Both the position numbers and the translations under genes were made by a program. Under the pieces are notes generated by a model. The model worked only from the letters and a program-made list of their open reading frames with translations, searched no databases and was not told where the DNA came from. From assembly GCA_003427395.1 (NCBI GenBank), contig BFEA01000006.1:4547339-4582756 (forward strand): a stretch of 35,418 nucleotides of DNA, read 5' to 3'. This document shows positions 29,301 to 35,418 of the stretch, piece by piece; position 1 is the first letter of the stretch; each line of letters begins with the position of its first letter. Origin of the DNA: Chara braunii. Taxonomy: Eukaryota > Streptophyta > Charophyceae > Charales > Characeae.

Positions 29301-29600
29301 AAATTTTGGTAAGCTACTTTCTCTATGGGAAGCGCTGCCGAAATTTCTGCAAATCCAAAGAGTTAGTCAAGTTTTGACTTGTCAAAGTTCGACTTGTCTA
29401 AAGTTTATATATGACTTAGTAAAAATCTGGAAAGTCCCCTTTTCTAAAGGGAGTGCTGCCCAAATTTTTGCTAATTCAGGGAGTTAGACAAAATTGGACT
29501 TTGGAAAGTCAAAGACTATTTTTGGTTTCATATTTGGGCTAATATAAATTCTGGAAAGACACTTTTCCTACGGGAAGCGCTGCCGAAATTTTCTTAGTTT
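29301..29600. repeat. ~120-bp tandem repeats, 3 copies
   Basis: Each copy carries CTGGAAAG(A/T)C, ACTTTTCTA(A/C)GGGAAG, CGCTGCCGAAATTTT, near 29301-29352, 29421-29472 and 29544-29597. Read in reverse (AAATTTCGGCAGCGCTTCCC) the motif resembles a phrase I associate with plant LTR-retrotransposon sequence, but I cannot name the element. The spacer between copies is rich in GACTTG and AAAGTC words. Confidence 0.85.
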
Positions 29601-31257
29601 AGAGGAGAGATTATATTTTGACAGGTGACGATTCGGGTGATCCACCCTGAATAGGGGAGATCCTGCCGTTAGTCTACCTTTGCTTGGGCACTGGCTTAGG
29701 GGTAAACTTCGATTTAGTTGGCAGGTAACTTGGGTGAGAATGTGCTATGGAGGGTTATCCCCCATATGTTGATAATGTAGTTTGGGCATTGACCTGTCTT
29801 ATGGTACAGACTTTCGTTGGACTTCGATTCAGGACTTGGACTAGTTCAGCTTGATCCTACAAGGATCATCTATTGTTATCACTGATAACAGGTCGGTTGC
29901 CGATTCGTCGGTTTATGATTCAACTCCAATTCACTCCTGCCACTCAACCTAAAGGCTTTAACCTTGAGATTTGAATTGTTTTGTTGTGTTTTCACCCGGA
30001 CTTTAATAAATGGCCATCCAACAAAAGTACTGAGTATTTATTTAAGAGTTGCACGAGTGAGGCTTGTATGGCTAAAGCAAGGGGTATGAGTGCGAGGAAT
30101 GGTTGAAGTTGACTCCATATAGTGCGTGGACTTCTGGTTGAATCTTTGATTTTATTACATGTATGGTTGTGGTTCGGACTCTGGATGTGATTGCCTGCGA
30201 TTTCATACATATATGGCTGAGAGGACCTCACTGTGACTGTGAGAAGTGATCGTCCTATATAATCAACCCTTACGTATATATAAGTGCCCTGTTTATTTGA
30301 GAGGCCTACAATGAGTGTGAATAAGGGTTAACTGGATTATGTCTCAAGAGCAAAGGGAGGTTCCCTTTTTACCCTTGCTTTTTAGAGTTTGTATAGTTGG
30401 ACGTTGTAGTCCGTGGCAGCCGTCAAAGTCAAACCCCTTGACTTTCGCCCAGGCCCGGAGTGGGACTCATCTCCAGGGCAGTAAGAGGCGACTGCCACCA
30501 CAGGTATGGACCTGTGTACCACCCACTGTGCACAGAGTGCAGAAGAGGGTGTGTGGTCTTCAACCGCGCATGGCAACCGCGCATGGCGGTTGTCCAGCGT
30601 CGAGAGATTAACCCTCAAGGCGCGTGTCAGCCGACACTTGAGTGTCGAATGCGACCCTTGAGATTAGCGAGGACCGCGTGAGTATGGGTACTACATAGTA
30701 CGCCATCACTGTAACCGCTTGCGTACGCTTGCATTGCGAGTCGACATGAGTTAGCCCTGCGTCCGCGCGGTTTTATACAAAGTCTCGCGTGCGACGCCTA
30801 TTCGATTTCCGTGCCGGGAAGTTATGGGACGGCTACTGAAGGGACTAGGAGTGTTGTCGCGTTGTTCGATGTGCGTGTGTGTGTGCCTTTTATTTTTGTG
30901 TTCGTAAAGTGGCGTGCGCGTGGTGTGTGGGATGCGTCCTAATCGACCGACGTCGGGCCACGCTTGGCACCTCAGCCCCCCAAGACGTCGGCTTGGCGTA
31001 TTACCGCGCGTACCCCCTATACTACAACGAACGAGAAACGCCCTCGGCTGGTCCACCTCTGCGATTGCAACCGCGTAGCTTTCGTACTGTGGACTGGTAG
31101 CATAGCGGGGATACGCCCACCGAAGGGAGGTGACAGCTCCCGTAAGGTGGAGGTAAGTTGTGCCTCGCGTAGGCCTTATCCTGTCGTAGGGGCTCGCGAG
31201 AGGTATGGCTGGCGCACTCGGCCGGAGCGACCTAAGGAAGCTCCATTTGCGCGTTCG
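29601..31257. other. Unassigned region
   Basis: AT-balanced to 30.3 kb, then GC-rich. A perfect 13-bp tandem duplication AACCGCGCATGGC lies at 30562-30587. Around 30.49-30.55 kb one frame reads CHHRYGPVYHPLCTECRRGC, a Cys/His cluster that could be a degenerate zinc-binding motif, but spacing fits no family I know. Its right edge at about 31257 coincides with the end of the protease frame. Confidence 0.35.
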
Positions 31258-31890
31258 TCATGAGGTTGGTCCAACTCCTGCGTGACTCGGCCGAGAGGGG
31301 AGCAAGTCCTCCGGACGCTCGCAATCAAGGACAAGGCAATAGTAGGTGGAGTCGGGGTACGTACGAGCCATGTGAAGGAATTGGTGCGTGGTGACGGAGC
31401 CGGGGGAGGGGGGATAGGGGAGATAGGGAACGTCGATGGTTGTGTGAGGGGTAAGGCGGATGAAGTTGGGGTGGAACGAGTATGGCATGTAGTGGTCCAG
31501 CCACGGTGTTCCCAAAATGATGTCGCACATTAAGTGCATGACATCGAATGAGACCTGACAATGGAGGGTTCCGACAGTCATGGTGGTCTCGGGAACCGTG
31601 CAGTCTACTATGAATGAGACCCGACAGCGGAGGGTTCCGACAGACATGGTCATCTCGGGAACTGTGCAGTCTATTATGACGGCGGTGTCTTTGTCCCCTA
31701 AACGAATTATAATCGGGGTGTCGTAACCGGTAGAGGTAAGACCGGCTTTCCGGACACACGCGTCGGTGATCAAGTTACCGGTGGCTCCAATGTCGAGGAG
31801 GGCCCAGAACTTAGTCGTAGACACACCAAGGGTGGCGACGATGAATTTGAGGTGAAAGCGTGATGAGTTGGCGTTGGAGATATGGTGTTG
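31258..31890 (-). pseudogene. Retrotransposon aspartic protease with an internal 66-bp duplication
   Basis: This enzyme cuts the Gag-Pol polyprotein. The frame reads FHLKFIVATLGV, KFWALLDIGATGNLITDA (active-site loop near 31.79 kb) and MCDIILGTPWLDHYMP (the ILG flap-side motif near 31.53 kb), the expected order and spacing for a Ty3/gypsy protease. The active-site triad is D-I-G where D-S/T-G is expected, so the conserved hydroxyl residue is missing. A 22-residue block (DCTVPEMTMSVGTLRCRVSF and its copy) is repeated in tandem: 31546-31611 and 31612-31677 are 66-bp direct repeats, in frame. This insertion sits between the active site and ILG motif and would probably disturb the fold. The frame ends at 31258, before RT. 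Confidence 0.8.
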
Positions 31891-32205
31891 AGGCGGCGTT
31901 GTTCATTGCCTAATCGGACAAGCTGATCGAGTCAGGCTTGTTCCTCAACAACATCAGAGAAGGTGACAGAGGATGGATTCGGAAGGAGGGTTGCGGAACA
32001 TGTGGCGGTGAGGGGGGCGTCAGGCGACGAGGGTCGCGACGCCTGGGGTTCGTCCAGTGGGATGTGTCGCACCGGAGAGGGGGGAGGCAGACGTATTGTC
32101 GATGCCAAATGGGTCACCGGTGGGGAGGAGATCGTCACCGATGGGATGGCCAGCAGACTAGTCGTCGATGTCGGGATGGATACGTGGTGATCATAGGGAC
32201 GGTGT

Positions 32206-33862
32206 TCAAGCGGAGCAGGGGCTAGGAGTGGCGGATGCGAAAGCGGTGGGTTGGGGAGCCGCGGACCTGGGTGCCTGACGTGTGAACTGTCTGGCATTTG
32301 GATAGCTTGTCTGCCGATGTCCTAACTGTCGGCACCAAAAACATCCACCCTTATCTTGGAGGTAGGTTCGCTCCTCCGGCGTGAGTTTCGTGAGACAGGT
32401 CGGAGGGTTGTTTACGGGAGGACGGCCGGTGCGTTCTCTCCTTTCCATCCGCATGAGGTGGATGGTAGAGAGTTCGTCAAGGCAGAGCGATCTGGTGTCT
32501 AGTGGATCAGAGAGGGTGTCGGGGTCGGGGTTGGACAACTCGTCCAAGGAGGTGTCCTCGGAGGCGATGTTGTGGAAGAAGCAAGGGAGGGGAGGGATCG
32601 ATGTAAGTGCAGTTTTGTAGAGGGAGAAGCTGCAGCCGATTTGGAGCGCAAGAGTGAGGAGGTCAACGAGGGTTATGGGTGGCTCGCAGACGAGGACGAG
32701 CGCTAGGTCTTTGCGGCATACGCGCTTAACGCGAAAGATGAAGGCGAAGTCGCTGACGATATCGATGGGGATATGTTGACGAAGCGAGCTGACGTATTGC
32801 ATAAAAAAGTCGGTGGGGGCATTTTGTTGGAGCCAACGGAATTGGTCGATGTAGTCGGTCGACCATTTTCTATGGACGGAAGGTGGAGGTGATGAGGGTG
32901 GCCCACTCAAGGAAGGTGTGAGGTCGGAGATTGGTGTGATGGTGGTTGGTCATTTCGATGTACCACCAGCGAGCGGCGCTGTCTAGGAGTCTGCTGCCAG
33001 CGATGGGGAGCCAGTGGACGACAGGGATGTTGTGGAGGGAGAAGGTTTGTTGAAGTTTGGTGAGAAAGAGGAAGACATCCTCATGGGGTTGGCCTGAGAA
33101 GGTGGGAATCTCGTTGGCGCGGAAGGATGGAGGGATTTTGCCTCTCTGGGGGTAGTGGCAGCAAGGGCATTGAAATCAAGGGTGGGAGAGGAAGAGTCGA
33201 CCAGGGTGGAATCGTTGGCGGGGTTGGTGGGGATGAGAGCATTGGGGGGGTTTAGTGGAAGGGCAGGATGCACAACTTGTGGAATAATTTGAGTATTGCT
33301 GGGGAGGGTGGAGGTGATGAAGAACGAAGTCAAAATGGGTTTTGACCGAGGGAATGGTCGACGACTGTGTGACGGAGGGGTTCGTCGGCTGGGTGAGTAT
33401 GGTGGGGGTAGAGGTAGATGCGGGTGGGGGTATGGATGGCGTGCTGGCGGAGAGGGCAGTGGATATGGGGGAGGAGGTGATTGGTGTAGATGTGGAAGCG
33501 GAGGGAGGGGAAGGGTGGTGGCACCCGAGGTTGGGGGGGGGGGATGTGGTGGTGACGACCTTGATGTCGTTGATGGATGACTGGAGGGATGTCATCATGC
33601 GGATGAGTGTCGCGAGATCGGTGGCGGCATCGGGTGTTGGTGTTTGCTCGCCTGCGAGGCTGCGGGCGATGCTGTCGACGGAGTCCGTGCGAATGTCGAA
33701 CCTATCCATGCTGGATGATTGGGCCATGGTGGGGGAGGAAGCGGTGGCAGCTGCGGATGAGGTGGCAGCAGCAGCTGCAGCTGCGTTAGCAGCAGCAGCT
33801 GCAGCTGCGTTAGCAGCAGCAGCAGCGACGACGCGTAAAGAGCTCCTGGTTGAACGTGGCAT
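32206..33862 (-). pseudogene. Retrotransposon gag with polyalanine N terminus and broken zinc knuckle
   Basis: The ATG at 33862 begins a frame MPRSTRSSLRVV, then alternating runs of Ala with single Asn, then a Ser/Thr/Pro-rich stretch to about 33.18 kb. The frame then changes (33333-32983, then 32910-32206). The last part has YIDQFRWLQQNAPTDFFMQY and FRVKRVCRKDLALVL, which resemble the gag core of chromoviruses, and near the C terminus a knuckle CFWCRQLGHRQTSY (32343-32302), in which the final Cys of C-x2-C-x4-H-x4-C is Tyr. A Cys to Tyr change needs one G-to-A step. Two frameshifts at least. It lies upstream of the protease on the same strand, as expected for gag-pol order. Confidence 0.75.
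33765..33830. repeat. Perfect 24-bp tandem repeat in gag
   Basis: Units at 33765-33788 and 33789-33812 are identical, followed by a partial third. On the minus strand they encode eight-residue blocks of seven Ala and one Asn. This is coding-sequence slippage in the element's gag. Confidence 0.95.
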
Positions 33863-33873
33863 GCTCGGGGGGA

Positions 33874-33891
33874 GGGGGGGGGGGGGGGGGG
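33874..33891. repeat. 18-base G run
   Basis: An uninterrupted G run just upstream of the gag ATG when read on the minus strand. Homopolymers of this length are often mis-sized in assemblies. Confidence 0.9.
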
Positions 33892-34740
33892 TCCTATTTA
33901 CAAGAGTAGAACATCATCAAGTGATTTATCAAAGAAGATAATTTCCAACAATTAAAATTAAAAAAAATGCAAAACAAGAATTAAAATAAATTAATTCCGA
34001 TTCGAATTAATTAGTTATTCGAAATTAATTTGAGAATACGACCTTGGAAATAAATTAAAAAGAATCCGAAGGAGAAACTTGCAAATCGAAATTTTCCAAA
34101 AATCTTCGCTGAAAATATTAAAAAAGGGAAAGGAAACAATTAGTTTCGAAGAAAAATAAATTCTGATTTTGGGTTTAAATTTATTTAAAATTAATTTTGG
34201 GGTATAATTTTACAAGAAAACGTGAAAATTTTTGAAAAAGGAATTAAGTAATTCTAAAATATTCCTGAATTTCAGGAAAGAATTTCGAAAAAAGAACTGA
34301 TCATAAGGCGTTTTCGTGTTTCAAGAAATTTTTCGAAAAATTAAAATACAAGAAAAAGAATTCATTAAAATTATTTTTGAAAGAAAAGGAGTTTCGTTAA
34401 TTCTAACATATTTTCAAAATTTTCAAAAAAGAACGAAGTAAAAGTCGTTTCGAATTTCAAAAAAGAAATGATGAGAAAGAATTGATTAATCCTAAAGTAT
34501 TTGCGAATTACAAAAAAAAAATCAAAAAAGGAATTAAGAAGAAGTTATTTCAAAAAAAATAAAAAGAATGAATTATTTTCGAATTTCAAAGAAAAGTCAA
34601 AAAGTAATTAATTAATTCTAACATATTTTCGGATTACAAAAATTTCAAAAAACAATTAATTAAACTTATTTTCGAATTTCAAGGGAGAAAGGCCGAGAAA
34701 TAATAATTAATTCTACTTATTTCCGAAGATTTCAAAAAAG
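33892..34740. other. Extremely AT-rich block with degenerate repeats
   Basis: About 850 bp with an abrupt composition change at both ends. The phrase TTAATTCTAACATATTTTC, followed by a C/A-rich GAATT(T/A)CAAAAA, recurs with variation near 34250, 34397, 34484, 34608 and 34705, so the block is an old tandem array with units of roughly 90-150 bp. It is A-rich on the plus strand. No open frame of note. If the gag at 33.86 kb is the element's start, this block lies where its leader and 5' LTR should be. Confidence 0.6.
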
Positions 34741-35418
34741 TGCGAGGCTATGCCCGCTTAGCCCTACGGGCCTTATTTGCAACAAAGTCGGCCGCCCTAA
34801 GTGAAGGCAGGCACGACAGGCCCTCAGGGCCTCATTTTCAGGGTACCCCCGCAAATGGGGAAATTCAGGCAGTTGCACAGCATCAGTTGGTTGAATGAAC
34901 TCAGGCCCTGGGCCGCCCNTGTGAATGAATGTAAAGCAGGCCCTGGGCTGGGTACGGGTACCGGGCCAAGTACAGGCCGAAAGCAGTTGGGCACATGCAA
35001 CTACTTCAGGCCCAATGCCTGCATTCCTCGGGACTGGGCCTCAGGCTACCGGGGCCTACTGGAAGCTTCTTGGACTGGACGCAATCAGGCCACGGGGATA
35101 TAGGCAAGGGCCAGCCTCCTCATTTGTGATTCGGGTGCTGGCTGCATGTGGCAAAAGCGCTGCTGCGCTATTTTGCGGGCTGGCGCCCTCGCACTCACGG
35201 GCGAGTGTGGAAGAAGCAGGCAGCCATAGCCACGCTGCCTGCTGTAAGCTGGGTTGGGCGCAGGTTGGTCCTTGGGTGCTAGAGGCATCTGTGCGGTGAG
35301 GATCGGGGTTGAGAGCGAAGCGGGAGTCATACCTGGTGTTTGAGGCGAGCGGCATTGGCCGCATATGCTCGTACTTCGGTGAAGCTGTTGACGTCAACTT
35401 CGGCATTGTAGTAGTAGG
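34741..35418. other. Unassigned GC-rich region with CAGGCC clusters and one N
   Basis: CAGGCC or CAGGCCC(T/A) recurs at irregular spacing between about 34818 and 35090. An ambiguous base N lies at 34919. A 124-codon plus-strand frame (34925-35299) and a 116-codon minus-strand frame (35406-35056) overlap and neither has a motif, so I call no gene. The composition change from the AT block is sharp at about 34740. Confidence 0.35.

Noticed and set aside
30460-30681. Zinc-finger protein (CHHRYGPVYHPLCTECRRGC)
   Set aside because: Cys/His spacing fits no family I know, the frame is short and a competing frame overlaps it.

Overview
This window looks like repeat-rich nuclear DNA of a photosynthetic eukaryote, most likely of the streptophyte green lineage (a charophyte alga or close relative). 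The grounds are Ty3/gypsy retrotransposons with a chromodomain, dense mini- and microsatellites, and pieces of a plant-type mitochondrial genome (tRNA genes for Glu, Arg and Ile, a trnN split by a group II intron, a maturase remnant, and a probable rps4 5' end). The species assignment is inference. I see no intact protein gene. Every recognisable coding stretch is broken by stops, frameshifts or deletions.

Layout. 0-6.2 kb: GC-rich, purine-skewed DNA without a recognisable gene, holding two tandem arrays (2.59-3.24 kb and 3.54-4.29 kb). 6.2-8.5 kb: an LTR-like repeat, three related ~90-bp minisatellite families and a 300-bp purine (GAA-type) tract. 9.0-13.7 kb: diverged duplications and short hairpin families, a second, inverted copy of the LTR-like repeat, and GC-rich tandem arrays. 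Within this, 11.6-11.9 kb carries three mitochondrial-type tRNA genes, and one is interrupted by the 38-bp Tn5 mosaic-end palindrome used as the Nextera mate-pair junction adapter. That is a sequencing or assembly artefact. 14.2-15.05 kb: a retrotransposon gag remnant. 16.9-18.8 kb: a mitochondrial-type segment. 20.3-23.2 kb: tandem repeats, then the pol end (RT, integrase, chromodomain) of a dead gypsy chromovirus on the minus strand. 31.2-33.9 kb: protease and gag of a similar element, also on the minus strand. The two halves would be collinear if the ~8 kb between them were an insertion. 33.9-34.7 kb is a block of extreme AT richness, and the window ends in GC-rich unassigned DNA with one N.

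The most unusual structure is at 28.18-29.00 kb: ten regularly spaced hairpins that share a TAAGAT hexaloop while their stems change on both sides in a compensatory way. G.T pairs outnumber A.C mismatches when the plus strand is read, which suggests a plus-strand RNA. I do not recognise it as a known family.
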